DNA from: Scytalidium lignicola
Taxonomy: Eukaryota; Ascomycota; Leotiomycetes
DNA: 54,621 bases
Assembly (NCBI GenBank): GCA_002812745.2
Contig: NCSJ02000291.1
Coordinates: 1 to 54,621 of the forward strand
Direction: 5' to 3'
The translations under genes were made by a program, and so were the position numbers. The notes under the pieces were generated by a model. That model ran no database searches. It was not told the DNA's origin and saw nothing but the letters and a program-made list of their open reading frames with translations. Positions 11,334-23,069 of the stretch are shown here, piece by piece (the first letter of the stretch is position 1; each line of letters begins with the position of its first letter).

Positions 11334-11487
11334 CAAAAAGCGTCTCTTTCACAGTGCCCAAACATTGTGAAGAATCTCCACCAAAGACTCAACCCCGATT
11401 TGAAAGTCGCGGCCAGCGGGTACCTATGCGAGCAACAACGCCGTTAGAGTTTTGATATTGCAAAACATCTCTGCTTGATAGCGGCCT

Positions 11488-11511
11488 GGGAGTTCGGTCT
11501 CCGGGTCACCG
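11488..11511. promoter_or_regulatory. Second imperfect site cluster upstream of the SDR
   Basis: GGG-N10-CCG (11488-11503) overlaps CGG-N11-CCG (11495-11511). The stretch GGAGTTCGGTCTCCGG is an imperfect direct copy of the 11278 site, and similarity extends about 30 bp into GTCACCGCTGAAG. It lies about 155-180 bp upstream of the ATG at 11333. Confidence 0.35.
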
Positions 11512-11939
11512 CTGAAGCATGTTGATGCTATGAACGTCAAAATATTTTAAGATTAGTTCTTATTGCCCACTCTTAGTTATGAAATTTTTACAAGTATTGT
11601 AAATCGAAAAAGTTACCCTTTCACCCTAAAAATATATTCGACGTTAACATTCGTTGACTACAACGATGAAGGTAAATTATTAGTACTAAACCTTGCTTGT
11701 AAAAGAATAACATTAACAGATGGTTGCTCTTAGTGATTTTATACTTATGAGAATAGAAGATACTTAATTCAACAATGTTAGAGATTAAACTCGCACTTAA
11801 CAACATCGATTTATACTAATGTAAAGCGTATATTTATTAGTTCTAATAAGAACATATATACTTTTGATTAACTAAGGTAATAATGTTAATTTGAAAATAA
11901 ACTACAACTAATATAAAATATAAATCTACTTCTAGGATG
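11512..11939. other. AT-rich intergenic stretch
   Basis: No coding frame is supported; short chance frames only. AT content rises toward 11900. Confidence 0.5.
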
Positions 11940-12510
11940 AGACAGATTAGATTACCATCTTGCACCGATTATCTGGGTAGTTTGGAGGCTGGCAGATGAA
12001 CAGATTGGAGATTACGGGGTGAGTAAGTTAGGTCTTTCGGAAAATGACTCCATCTCTCTCCTCATCCTCAACAACTACGGTATTCCCGGTCGAATTATTC
12101 CTAACTACATCTCTGACAAGTGGCTTGGTTCGCTGAACACCATGATTCCCTTTTCGTCAACCTGTGCTCTACTGCTGTACACATGGATAGTGGTATCTAG
12201 CGTCCTAGGAATCATAGCATTTACCATCTTCTATAGAGCATTCTTGTCAGAACTGCTGAGTTTGTTCCCGCCTGTAATAGCCAGCCTAACTCCCAATCTC
12301 ACGAAAACCGGAGTCAGGCTTGGGATAATCATGTCGTGTATTAGTTTTGCCTTCCTGACAGGCCCTCCCATAAGCGGCGCCTTGATACAAAGGCAGAGGA
12401 GAAGTTATGTGGCCGCGTAGGCGTTCTATGGATCGGTGATCACCATGGGTCTTTGCTTTTTGATTGCGGTTAGATACGTGATGACTGGTGTAAAGATTGC
12501 TGTAAGAGTC
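11940..12510 (+). pseudogene. C-terminal fragment of a monocarboxylate-type MFS transporter
   Basis: The frame from 12019 reads as the second half of a fungal MCT/MCH-family carrier: LGLSENDSISLLILNNYGIPGRIIPNYISDK, then helices ending in FLTGPPISGALIQ. A TAG at 12418-12420 interrupts the final helix just before AFYGSVITMGLCFLIAVRYV, where Gln is expected (CAG to TAG). The N-terminal six helices are absent: upstream is AT-rich DNA with only traces from about 11940. It is a truncated relic, possibly of a former carboxylate importer in this block. Confidence 0.75.
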
Positions 12511-13288
12511 TGAATGGTAAACATCATTGCATTTGAGGCATAAGTAGAAATTAAGAGCACATAGATGGAGCACTTCGGCCTGGACATTACTCAGAACTTT
12601 CAGTCTACCATATTATATATACGAAAGCCTGTAGCTACAGACTCTAGCATATAGCTATGGCTGTGTAGCCCTAAATTACCTATTCACTACCGAGACTGTT
12701 CTTAACATAATCTCTAGCCTACCTATTCTTATCATTTTGAATTACTTCTTCTAAAGTGGCAAGCATCTGGCATGCAAGTCGAATTACAAGTTTGGTTAGT
12801 CATATTCAAATTAGTCGGATGCATTTATGCCAACGCATACTCCGTCAAAAATTGCTAAGACATCATACACTAGCAATGTGAGACGTCTACGGTTTCTTTA
12901 AATTAGAATAGAGACAAACACCATTACAATAAATCTCATTAATGATCGCTACGTCGTAACCCAACACTAGTCAATGTTTGATAAGTTGTCAACGGACAAA
13001 AAGGAGTTGATCTGTTACAGTAGGGTTCCTGTTCAATACTCGATTAGAACATGTTTGTATTATGTACTATCTTTCTACAAGTAACAAACATAAATGAAAT
13101 AGTAGTTCATTCTAATAGAAAATAATGGTAATAGTAACCTCTTTAATTACTTTGTATATGCAAGAATCTCAACTCTACTAAGTCTCTTTTTAAGAGTGTC
13201 CGTCGACCACTAAGTAGCATTGTTTGAAATGGCAGAATGGAATACCAGTGGAGATCATTGGGCCGATCTCGTCATTACTGGATAACAG
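12511..13288. other. Intergenic stretch
   Basis: No gene is recognisable; moderately AT-rich, with small palindromic pieces near 12620-12670. The distal end is the upstream region of the esterase gene. Confidence 0.5.
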
Positions 13289-13304
13289 CGGACAACGAGT
13301 GCCG
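13289..13304. promoter_or_regulatory. CGG-N10-CCG site upstream of the esterase
   Basis: CGGACAACGAGTGCCG has CGG and CCG 10 nt apart, ending 177 bp before the esterase ATG at 13481. The core differs from the regulator-type site, but spacing and position match those before the monooxygenase and the SDR at 23787. Confidence 0.5.
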
Positions 13305-13480
13305 ACTGGTACTCAAACTCCGTTTCACATTCAGCAATATTTGAGAGAGCCTTCCAACGAACTATGAAAACCCCGCATGGCCTGATCCATTTGCTGGATA
13401 ACATTCTCAAATTGATTTTTATTCTTTTATATACGGATAAGCTAGTCCAAGACTGTAATTCTTTTGGCCGAGCTTTGATC

Positions 13481-14740
13481 ATGGCCACACACCTTGATCT
13501 CATTCTTGCTAATCCCTGGAAAACTCTTCTATGCATTTATGAAATTCTTGCCCTTCTTCTCATTACTCTCATTAGCCGTATTCTTCTACCTTTCGTGCCT
13601 CGAGTTGTGGATTTACGGACCGAGATTGCCAGGGATTTCATCGGTCCTGGGCTCACCATCTTCTGGGAGATTCTGTACAAGGCCCCCCCAGGTCTGGATC
13701 CCAAGAGATATCGAGTTGCTGATATTGGTGGCGTCCCATCTGTAGTTATACCTCCACATGCGGCACTCGCTGGCGGACCACTTGATCTCCAAAGGAAGAA
13801 CCTAGTGATTCTTTTCGCACACGGTGGTGGGTATCTGTTTGGCGAGCCACTTCAATATATATCGACGTACGAACGATGGGTTCAGAATGCTGCCCAGCAA
13901 GGAATTGATCTCACCATTGTCTCGGTTGATTATCGTGCGCTCTCCTCTTCCATTTATGGAATGTTCTCGTAAATAGACTATTCAGCTAATAAGAAATGCA
14001 ATTTTTAGGGCTGTCTGACAAACATAAATGGCCGGCTCAGCTCGACGATTTTGTAGCTGCATATAACAGTCTTATCGATTGTTATAAAATAGCCCCGGAG
14101 AGAATTATACTCTCTGGAGACTCTGCCGGAGGTTTGACTCATTTCCCTAGATCTCGTCTGATAACTGATGCAGTATACTGACATTCGATTACTCTTCTAG
14201 GCGGACTTTCTGCTATGACTGCCATCCACTTGCGGAACCACAAAATTTCACCCCCTTTAGGGCTAGTCCTGATTTCTCCATGGTTAGATCTCTCAGCCCA
14301 GAAGACGCGGTATTCTCCAGGACAGCATACCGACTTCCCCATTAACTATAGCACATCTGTCGATTCCCAAACGCGCGCATTCATCCCAGACGGTATGAGC
14401 AACGACGATCCTCGTGTATCTCCCATATTTGATGACCTTCACGACCTGCCTCAACACTTAGTGTTCGCGGGCAGCGCAGAAGTCCTTCTTTCCGACTCGG
14501 AGGATTGGGTGAAGAAGGCTCGTGAAGCTGGCAATAAAGTGGATTATGTATGCGAGCCTGGTCAGATGCATGTGTGAGTTATTAAGATATCTCCTTAATT
14601 CGATGTGTACTAAATTTGGGTTGTTGTCCAGATATCCTATGGGATTCCCTTTCGCAGGGTCCACCGTGACAGCAAAAGCCGACAACCAGTTGTTCAAGTT
14701 TCTTCACAAGCTCATTGCATCGAGGGATGAAAAGTTCTAA
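13481..14740 (+). CDS. Alpha/beta hydrolase, hormone-sensitive-lipase-type esterase, 352 aa
   Basis: Predicted serine esterase. Exons are 13481-13934, 14009-14131, 14201-14573 and 14632-14740 (1059 nt, open). A hydrophobic segment at residues 16-39 could anchor the N-terminus in the endomembrane. The oxyanion-hole motif HGGG is at 114-117, the nucleophile motif GDSAG has Ser190, and the likely remaining triad members are Asp291 (in SAEVLLSDSED) and His316 (in EPGQMHV). This is the HSL/Say1-like arrangement. An in-frame ATG exists at 13364, but the 13481 start places the gene 177 bp after the CGG-N10-CCG site and gives a family-like length. Next to a Baeyer-Villiger monooxygenase, the natural role would be hydrolysis of the ester or lactone it makes (inference). 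Confidence 0.9.
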
Positions 14741-15426
14741 GGGATTGGAATGCTTTGATATTTCCGGAAAGGTAATAGGGATCATCTAGGTTGTGCATGT
14801 ATGATACTTTATGAACGCTCTATGAAGAGGGTAGCCGTTTGGAGTAGTAAATATAACCACAATTATAGTGCAGCCTCATAAAATTCAAATATATCAAAGA
14901 TAGAAATTATGTACCTGAAAATACCACAAAGTATACTCTACGGTACCTTTGCTCATTGCGCAATCATCGACAATAAACAAAATATCTAAAAATGAAGCCT
15001 TACAAGTTAACTCTTAGATCGGTTTTGTTGCCATGAAAGAACTTATCAAAATTAATAACTACTTCTGGATATACGTTTTAATAACAGCCATGATCTCAGG
15101 AATATAGCTGTAGCTTGCTGAGGTGGAAATAAGAAGTTGTCCCTCCTCTGACTATCAATTAAGAGACTTTATGCCTTTAAATTATTTATTCCATATGTAC
15201 ATTAATAAATAAATCTTGGATATGTTCGGCCCTATGACCTTTAACTTCGTGATTTCTTAAGAACACATACTGGTTCTGGCCACGGTAATGGATGTGGTAG
15301 GATTGCAACACGCCCCTCAATAAGTTTCAAGAAGGTCAATGGCTATAATTGGTGGTTTACCAAGAATGTGCCCTTTGCATACGTATAAGCTGGACCCTCA
15401 ATGCTCCCTACCAAAATTGCGGGGTC
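14741..15426. other. Intergenic stretch
   Basis: No gene is seen. It holds the esterase 3' end and the upstream region of the Zn2Cys6 regulator, both in the same orientation. Confidence 0.6.
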
Positions 15427-15442
15427 CGGAGATCACTCTCCG
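15427..15442. promoter_or_regulatory. Perfect CGGAGA-N4-TCTCCG palindrome upstream of the regulator
   Basis: CGGAGATCACTCTCCG is a 6-4-6 perfect inverted repeat with CGG-N10-CCG spacing, 115 bp before the preferred ATG of the Zn2Cys6 gene (64 bp before the alternative ATG at 15506). It is flanked as CCGGAGATCACTCTCCGC, closely matching the site at 23596-23613. Its position before the regulator suggests autoregulation. Confidence 0.65.
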
Positions 15443-15556
15443 CATGTTCAATGCTATTAGTATAGTTTAGAACCACTCATCCACTATCCAACTTGGGGAT
15501 TAAAGTTGTGTAGTTGTTATTTGATAATACAACATCTTAATACCCCTAAATCTAGC

Positions 15557-17976
15557 ATGGAGGCCATGGACCAAGAATTTGTGCATATCATTTCACCCAT
15601 TTCACACAACTCACCAAACTCTCATGCCAGCGAAGATGCACAGAAGTCACCACGATCAGCTAAAGAGAAGCCTCGAATGTCGGTTCTGGCGTGCCTTGGA
15701 TGTCGCCCAAGGAAGATAAAGGTACGTTAATGCCTATACAAAAGAGTTTTAAAAGTACATGAGTTGTGAACAATCTGAAAAGTGCCAACGAGATGAAAAT
15801 GGCTGCATGAGATGCAGACGACTTGGAATACCTTGCATTGTACCTAACGGCGACGAGAGAAAGAGGTCTGTTAATAGATCGGTTCTAGAATTTTATTACC
15901 CAATGAAAGATCTATGCTTACCTTCTCCACAAGGCGCTATTCAAAAAAATACATCAACGAGCTCTACGGGCGTATTGATATGCTTGAGAACGCCATAACT
16001 GCCGCTCGCGAAGAGTCAAGGGCTGCACCGGCTTACATAACTTCAGCAGACCTTCCCACAGCTCCAGTCCTAGGTGCGAGCAGCCTGGGCCCAAAATCAG
16101 CGCCTGCTATAGCCAGAGAGTCTTCCATACCCTACAGCTTTTGCCTAGAGTCGTCAAAAAAGCTAGACAATGTTATATCTCGACTGTGCGGTCGACGGCG
16201 GCAGTTCACCACTGACGATTTTGGTCGACTACGCTTCTTTGGTCCAAGCTCAAGCATACATGTGACTGAAAGTGTATCCTCTTCCATATTCCATCACTGT
16301 GATACTACTGGCAAATTTAGAAAACCAACGCAGGGTTGTGTGCCTCTCGTCCTCCAAGAATATTTGCTAAGCCATTATTGGACATATCAACATAATGTCC
16401 TGCCAGTGGTTTACAAAGAGGCATTCCTACGTGACAAGGAAACTGAACGAGGTCCGTACTATAGCAAGTGCTTGATGTATTGTATTTTTGTTTCCGCTGC
16501 CAGAACTTGTGAACGGTCTGAATTGAGGGCTCTTTCTCTTCCTCCGGAAGATGGTGAGTCTGATCAGCCGCTGTTGCTTAAGCAGGCTACTGTCCTGTTA
16601 GAAGAGGAACTTAAGAACCCCGGTATCACCACTATACAGTCACTCCTGCTATTGAGCGTGCTAAATTGCTGCAGTTCCAAGGATACCAGAGGCTGGTTGC
16701 GTGCAGGTGATCAGGATACACCATAACTCTTTTATCCTCAGTTCTGACGCTACTACCAGGTGACGCCTGCCGTCTAGCATTTGACATGGGACTTCATAGA
16801 GATTGTTCACTGCTAGAATTGGCCCACATTTCACCAATGGATCTAAAAGTCCGACATCTTGTGTTCTGGAGCTGCTTCGGTTTTGACAGGCGGGCTACCA
16901 TTTTGTAAAGAGTGCAATAAGTTTTACTAACATATTTCTCAGACTTTGGTCCATATATCTTGGCCGACCGCCTTGTATTAACCTTGCGGATGTTACGGTT
17001 CCCCGAATCAGTATCCGGGGGTCGTCGTCGTTGTCCTGGGAATTGAGCATATTCGCCGCATGGGTAAATCTTGTTGAGATTGGGGGGCGGATATGCGGAA
17101 TCCTGTATGTGCTAGGCAAGATATTTCTAAATAATGATATGCGAACTAATAACTATGCTAGAAATGGGACCAGTATCTCTGAATTACAATCTACATTAAC
17201 TTTAACGGAGCAATTGAAGGACTGGAATTCCCAGCAACTGGAACTGTCACTCCAGAATACCAAACTAAGGACTCCAGCTATTTATCATCTGCAGTATGTG
17301 CCTATCACCAAGCTAACAATTTATGGATTTTGAAGTGGTTTACAGGATTGAATTCTGCGCCTTCATGATATTACTGCATCGCCCCAGTGCAGGGTTCGGG
17401 ATAGGTGCAGGTGATGCATCTGATTCCAGTAACGTTTCACGGGAAACGTGTGTGGAACACGCCATACAACTTGCTCTCCACGTGCAGGACTTCCAACGAG
17501 ATCACGGAAGCGCATCCAAAATGCTTGGGTCGGCCTTGTATAATATCAGCCTCGCAGCAACAACATTGCTGGTTAACTTGGCGGAGCAAAAGTCGACGGG
17601 CCTACTTCAAGAATACACATCGTTGATGACGTGTCTGAAAGCTTTCAAAGAGATGGAAGATACCGAAGATGCGGCCCGTCGAGTAGGAAAGATCATTCAG
17701 TCTGTTATGCGGATATACAACCTGCACAGCCAACCCGATGAAGGAAAGCTGCTCGAGGATGCGGCACAGGTGGTAAGGGAGCAGAACAATAGCATCGCCT
17801 CCAACGAGTCTCATAAGGGAGTCACGGACGTGCAGCAGTTTCTGGATTCTGAAATGGGTATAGATTGGTACCAATCTAATCCCTCTACCATGGATGGGAT
17901 GTTTTTTCCTTCTTCTCTGGATAACCTTCTCCAAATGGATTTTAACTTGGACGAGCTGTTTCCTGTCAGGTCATAA
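15557..17976 (+). CDS. Zn2Cys6 transcription factor, 715 aa, likely pathway regulator
   Basis: Exons are 15557-15721, 15783-15865, 15934-16706, 16760-16904, 16943-17293 and 17346-17976 (2148 nt, open). The first intron splits the zinc cluster: ACLGCRPRKIK joins CQRDENGCMRCRRLGIPC, giving C-x2-C-x6-C-x6-C-x2-C-x6-C. A basic linker (DERKRRYSKKY) and coiled-coil-like ELYGRIDMLENAI follow, as in dimeric Zn2Cys6 proteins. The middle has the fungal_trans domain with GWLRAGDACRLAFDMGLHRD and LWSIYLGRPPCINL. The C-terminus is acidic and ends MDFNLDELF, plausibly activating. An in-frame ATG at 15506 is an alternative start. It lies in the middle of the block and has a CGG-N10-CCG palindrome in its own promoter, so it is the best candidate for the protein binding these sites. 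Confidence 0.9.
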
Positions 17977-18633
17977 CCGGTGAGCACGTTAGGTATTAGG
18001 CCTTCTATCCGAGTTCTGTTATAGCGGAAGCTTCTTCATCAATCTACAAGTGGCCTGCACGATATCAAATACGCTCAAAACGGATGGAGGCACGTAGGTG
18101 CTTCGTAAGAAGAAAGTAGGTATATTATTTAACATTGAGTAATATCATATTGGAGGAACTATCTTGAGCTTACGAATTTGACTGTAGCATCAAGCAAAAG
18201 ATAAACTAAACCTTGTGAGACCTCTGGTCAAAAGCAGTAATAATTTATTATAATAATTTCTTGATAGTTTATTAAATGATCTACTTGTAATTATATTTTA
18301 TTAAAACAAACAATTAGGATACAAAGAATTAATGCACGTCTAATTAACAAGTGCTATTATTGGGAATTAGATCAAGTAAACTATTGGTTGTGGTGTTATT
18401 TAAGATTATTACTGAAGTTCAAGCGACGGTAGTCGCAGCCCCTGAACCCCAGGTTTTGGGTGATGCGGGGCTGAGAAAAGTCTGGGGATTCGATGGCCGA
18501 TAATCGAGATTTGTTGCGACTTCTCGGCCTATGAGTTCCGATATTATTTGTTTGGAATTTGAGCATCTCTTTTAGGTGTGCAGAGTCAGGCATGTCCAAC
18601 ATCTGGGCACAAAAGGCTAGATGCAGGGAATTC
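17977..18633. other. Intergenic stretch
   Basis: No supported gene on either strand; the minus-strand frame at 18396-18821 is chance. Contains TCGGCC half-sites near 18494 and 18533. Confidence 0.5.
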
Positions 18634-18649
18634 CGGGCATCGATCCCCT
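18634..18649. promoter_or_regulatory. Near-match CGG-N10-CC site upstream of the MFS gene
   Basis: CGGGCATCGATCCCCT (flanked as CCGGGCATCGATCCCCTT) matches the regulator-type motif at CCGG, ATC and TC positions but ends CCT. It lies 157 bp before the transporter ATG. Weak on its own; the position is consistent with the other sites. Confidence 0.3.
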
Positions 18650-18805
18650 TCAAATTCTTAGATCGAAAGCTTTTTGATTTATTACAAAGACCGTTGTAGA
18701 CCACGGTATATGTGTCTGAATAACTGACTGTTGAGAACCACTGACCTTGTAATACAAGGGTTTTGTGCATCCTTCTGCAATTAACAAAGACAAAATCTAG
18801 AGAAA

Positions 18806-20749
18806 ATGGCACGCAGCCCACGTACGGTTCAATTTTTAGTGAGTTGCCTCAACATCCACAAGTCGTTGTAAATGTGGCTAACACCAGCTCAGATTATTCT
18901 TTTTGTTACATTTGGCAGTATAACGTACGGCTACTGTGCTTCGATCATTGGTAAGTACTCTTGAATTGGTATAATCCAACACAGGATATCTCGACAAACG
19001 GGCCACTGATCTAACGCTTAGCCACAACACTTGCCCAGCCATCTTTCGTATCTTATTTCTCACTGGACAAGAGGCCAAACACCACACAACTCGAGGGCGC
19101 GATAAATGGTTTATTTCAAACAGGTGGTCTCTTCGGCGCCCTATCCTGCTCCCAGACAGCAGACCTTTTCGGTCGACGTAAGGCTCTCTTCATTGGTGGC
19201 GCATGTGCTTTGGTTGGAGGGGCGTTGCAGGCAGGCAGTGTCCACATAGCCATGTTCATTGTCGCCCGCCTCCTGGCTGGTCTTGGGTCAGGTAGGTGGA
19301 ATACTTATAAGCTAAGTTGGCAGGCTTATAATTACTAACGGAACTGGCACCCAGGGGCTCTAGTAACATTGGTACCCCTATACCAGAGTGAAATAGCGCC
19401 TCCCGCGATTCGTGGCCTCCTTGTCGGAACTCATGGCGTGGTCATTGTCATCGGTTACATTACGGCAAGCTGGATAGGCTTTGGTTTCTATTTTGTAAAC
19501 GCTTCTGGTGCACAATGGCGGATTCCGCTGGCGATCCAATGTTTGCCACCATTGGCACTAATATCAGGAGTGATGTTCGTCCCTGAATCTCCTCGCTGGC
19601 GTCAGTATACTATATATTTAATCTCTGGCTCTAGAGAAGGATTAACCTATTACAATAGTAATCCTACGAGACCGTATCGACGAAGCATATATCGCGTACA
19701 CATCAACACGAGCAGAAATTACTGATACCAATAATGCCGATGAAACAAGGAGCCAGTTCAATCTAATGCACTCTCAAATTCTGCATGAAAAGCAGAACGC
19801 TATCACGTGGAAGGATATGTTTACCCATCCTACTCTTAGATTCCGATGCTTCTTGGGATTTATCACCTTGTTCGCATGTCAAGCCACTGGAACTCAAGTC
19901 ATTAATAGTAACGCTCCCTTCAAAATCCTGTAAAATGATATCTAAAAGTAGGTTAGATTACGGTCCTCTTCTCTATAAAAGGTTAGGATATGATACTGTC
20001 CTTCAGCTCCTTATCCAGAGTTGCTGGATCACAGTTTGCCCACTAGGCAACGTCTTCAACGCGCTCGTCGTTGACAGAATTGGTCGGGTCAGACTTCTCA
20101 GTAAGCACATGCGTGATCGGTTTCGGTGTTCAATCACTTATGAGATAATAGTCTTTGGTTTCACTGGCACTACTATAGCACTTATTGGGGAGTGTATCAC
20201 CGTATCTATATTCCAGAGGACCCAGGACACGAAGGTTGCCTCCGCAGCCGTGTTTTTCCTTTTCTTTCATATTGGATGGTGAGTAATACTTATTGCATTG
20301 TTAAAATATGACTAATGGAACTATTTATTGCTAGTTATGGAGTCTCTCTTGACGCAACTTCTTATATATATGCCTCTGAAATTTTTCCAACTCCAGCACG
20401 GGCAAAAGGCTTGGCCATCTCTCTTAGTGGGCTCTTTAGCGCTTGTATTATCTTTCTGTCTGCTGCACCCACTGCTTTCACTGCTGTTGGCTGGAAATAC
20501 TATCTTGTCTTTGTTATATTCACAGCAATCATGATTGTCATTGTCTACCTTTACTTCCCAGAAACAAGTAAGAAGACCCTTGAAGAATTGGGGGCCGTAT
20601 TCGGAGATACTGTGGAAGGCTTGACAAAGGAAACAGAGGATGATATTTATCGCAGACTGGGCCATCACAAAGATCACCACCCAGATGCTGTTGCCAATGA
20701 AGAGAAGGAAATGTACAAACATGATGTTGACCACGTGGAGAGATTTTGA
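18806..20749 (+). CDS. MFS sugar-type transporter, 513 aa
   Basis: Predicted plasma-membrane importer of the sugar-porter family (lactose-permease/quinate-like group). Eight exons: 18806-18838, 18893-18950, 19022-19291, 19355-19600, 19659-19907, 19957-20100, 20152-20278 and 20335-20749 (1542 nt, open). Motifs in order: FGSITYGYCASII, ATTLAQPSF, ADLFGRRKAL, ALVTLVPLYQSEIAPPAIRG, VPESPRW, VINNYGPLLYKRLGYD, YIYASEIFPTPARAKG and FPETSKKTLEELGAVFGD. The tail is hydrophilic and His/Glu-rich. The intron after PESPRW removes the usual WLxxKGREEEA stretch; without splicing the frame breaks, so that junction is the least certain. Sugar-porter-like carriers in catabolic clusters often import non-sugar carbon sources (family knowledge). 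Confidence 0.85.
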
Positions 20750-21137
20750 AAAGTTTAAGATCAAGAATGCGGATGTAGAACACAAATACCACTGTGAAAA
20801 GTTCCCTAGAAGGTCCACAATAAGATGGCAGTGCAATAGTAGGGAGGTTACTTGAAAGTAGCTTAAGTACAGTACCTTTAAAGCCAGTATATATAAACCA
20901 AATCACTACTTCTGCCATTAAGTGACATAGCGTATGTCTCTACTATAATAGTTGAGCTTGTCTTCCCAAAAATGGGGATGCAAAATCACACAATGTAGAA
21001 TATTAGAAAATGCAAGAAGAGACAAACCTTCAAATACCATGAAGAAATGCTGCAGCTCTTTACCTTACCTTAACATCCACAAAACAAGCAAAATATTGAG
21101 AATAAACACATTCCTGCATAATTTTTCGATCTGGAGA
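20750..21137. other. Convergent 3' region
   Basis: No gene is seen between the transporter stop and the end of the minus-strand relic. Confidence 0.5.
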
Positions 21138-22140
21138 TAAACAGAGAAAGTTTTCCCTAACATTGTTTCATCCAGCCTCCATGACTGGCACGGAAGACCT
21201 TAATCATTCTCGTCAAGGTTTTGATAATCTTAGAGATAGCAATTTCATCGAGGTATTGTGAACGTCCCCTAACTATCTCCCTCAATCGGATCGTCTGTCG
21301 GAACAAGGCAAAGACAGACTAGTTTGCAGATTTGGGATATTTCAGGAGGTCTGGTTATCCATATTTGTGATAGTCGCAGTTGCATAATCAAGCAGAACAA
21401 GATCTAAAAAATGGGTAAACAAACCTTTACCTAGAATCTATACGTCTTCCGAGATTCTGACACGATCTAAAATAAAAGAGGCCACAGTGGCTCGCATATA
21501 CGCACGATGCGTGTGGAGGACTCTAGCATGGTGCGATAGAGTGACCTCGAATCAAGACGTGAACATAATGATTCGACAAGCCTCACAAATCTTAAAGTTA
21601 GTGCAGAGCATCATCGTGGAGGTAGACAGGCTCGTCCCCGAAATCTGCTTTGGAGTGAACCTCTTCCGGCTGTGTTATCATGTGGAAGAGGAAAACTGCG
21701 TGTAAGTGAACAAAATAGCGATTGCTTTTTGATTTCGTTAGAAGATAATAGGCCTTAAACCACGCCACATAAAAAAGCAAATTTATCTGCACAACTGGAT
21801 TGGATTCTTCCAAACCGTCACCAATGGGGAGAGATTGGAGCGCAAAAGCTTGCAAAACAGCGGTTAAGGTTACTTCATCCAAATTATGTCTTTCCTTATC
21901 AAGGTTATTACCGTACAATGCGCCAAAGTAATCCAGGAAGTAGGCGACGCCAATCAAAGTTATTCTCCTGCGTAAAAGCATTATCTTCTCTAAATTTTGA
22001 GTGTAGTCCGAATCTTGATCTTGTGAGATGGCAGAGCCGTCAGGAAATGATGACTTAGGGCATTCGCGGCGGATAGACTTTGTACTGCTAGGGCATATAG
22101 CCAACTCCTCCTGATCTTGGTCAGAATCGAAGGCGTCCAA
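21138..22140 (-). pseudogene. Regulator-like protein gene, frame-disrupted
   Basis: A 180-codon minus-strand frame (22140 to 21598) reads LEKIMLLRRRITLIGVAYF, LDEVTLTAVLQAFALQ and YVAWFKAYYLLTKSKSNRYFVHLHAVFLFHM. This looks like the helical middle domain of some fungal C6 regulators, but no Zn2Cys6 cluster is present. Recognisable sequence continues after its stop in another frame (HRAYMRATVASFILDRVRISEDV near 21450, then ISKIIKTLTRMIKVFRASHGGW ending about 21138). That suggests one or more frameshifts or an unrecognised intron. The assignment to a regulator family rests on general resemblance and is tentative. Confidence 0.4.
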
Positions 22141-22392
22141 TTCGCCGGCATGATGTTAGACTCAATGAGATAGCTGTGTCTTCCGGCAAATTGGTTGCAG
22201 CAACATGAAAGGTATTTGTTTGCTAGACCCATCATCATCGAGTCGTACAGTTAGCATAGATTCCGATTGAGCTGTTCGGTCAACATTCTTGTATTTAATA
22301 ACCGGATGGGACTACCATGCCAGAAACCCGAGATAGTGTGCTCGCTGCTATCCCGCCAGTCTTTGTCCGGTTGTTGAGATCAATATGAATGA

Positions 22393-23069
22393 AGCAGAGA
22401 AATTTGGCATATCCACTTGTTGGGAGAAGTCTACCTTGAGATCTTCCGGGACAAGATTCCTACATCGGGACATCTCTCGTCGACTGGAAGACTGATAGAA
22501 ATTTTGGATAAAGGACCTATAGCCATCTACATCACAGGATATACAACAGTGGATGACTCTACTAGGAAGGATATATTCTATAACGAGGCTGTATTTTTCA
22601 TGAAAGGTGCCGGCGATTTCGGTGGTCGACGGGAATGGGTCCATCGCTCACCATCCTCAAGAATCTATGGCATGCCATCTCGGGTGCCCGATGCTGTAGA
22701 CATTCTACACTTCTGAAGAGCAAGCAATGCTTTACAGATTGACAGGTGATAGAATAAAAATTCATACCGATCCTGAATTTAGCAGAAGGGAAGGCTTCCC
22801 GGTTCTAATCCTTTATGGGATTTATTTTATGGGGGTCGCTGGCAGACATTTACTACTATGATACAGTAACTTTTTGGTCCATCAAAGTAAGATTTGTTAG
22901 TACGGTCGTACCGGGATAGACTCATCAGACTGAGATATGGAAAGATAGGAAGATGCAAGATCTAGTGGAATTTCAAATGAGAGTTCTAGAGAGAGGTAAA
23001 CTCTGTGTTAATGGTGGTGGTATTAGATCCCTTATTGGTGCATGCCCTTTGAAAGAATTTAGGCTTTAA
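22393..23069 (+). pseudogene. Decayed MaoC-type (peroxisomal) enoyl-CoA hydratase
   Basis: Resembles the hydratase-2 domain of peroxisomal multifunctional enzymes (hot-dog fold). Segments: LLGEVYLEIFRDKIPTSGHL, KDIFYNEAVFFMKGAGDFGG, then after a frameshift near 22700 TSEEQAMLYRLTGDRIKIHTDPEF, matching the hydratase-2 motif where Asp-x5-His (here GDRIKIHTDPEF) carries catalysis; the usual Asn-Pro-Leu-His becomes IKIH. GFPVLILYG and FWSIKVRFVSTVVPG follow. A TAG at 22917-22919 replaces the Gln of the conserved PGQT. The N-terminal domain is missing or scrambled. As a former acyl-CoA hydratase it would fit a pathway whose ring-opened product enters beta-oxidation. Confidence 0.7.

Noticed and set aside
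20321..20836. 171-codon minus-strand frame
   Set aside because: It is antisense to the last exon of the MFS transporter, whose motifs are clear on the plus strand.
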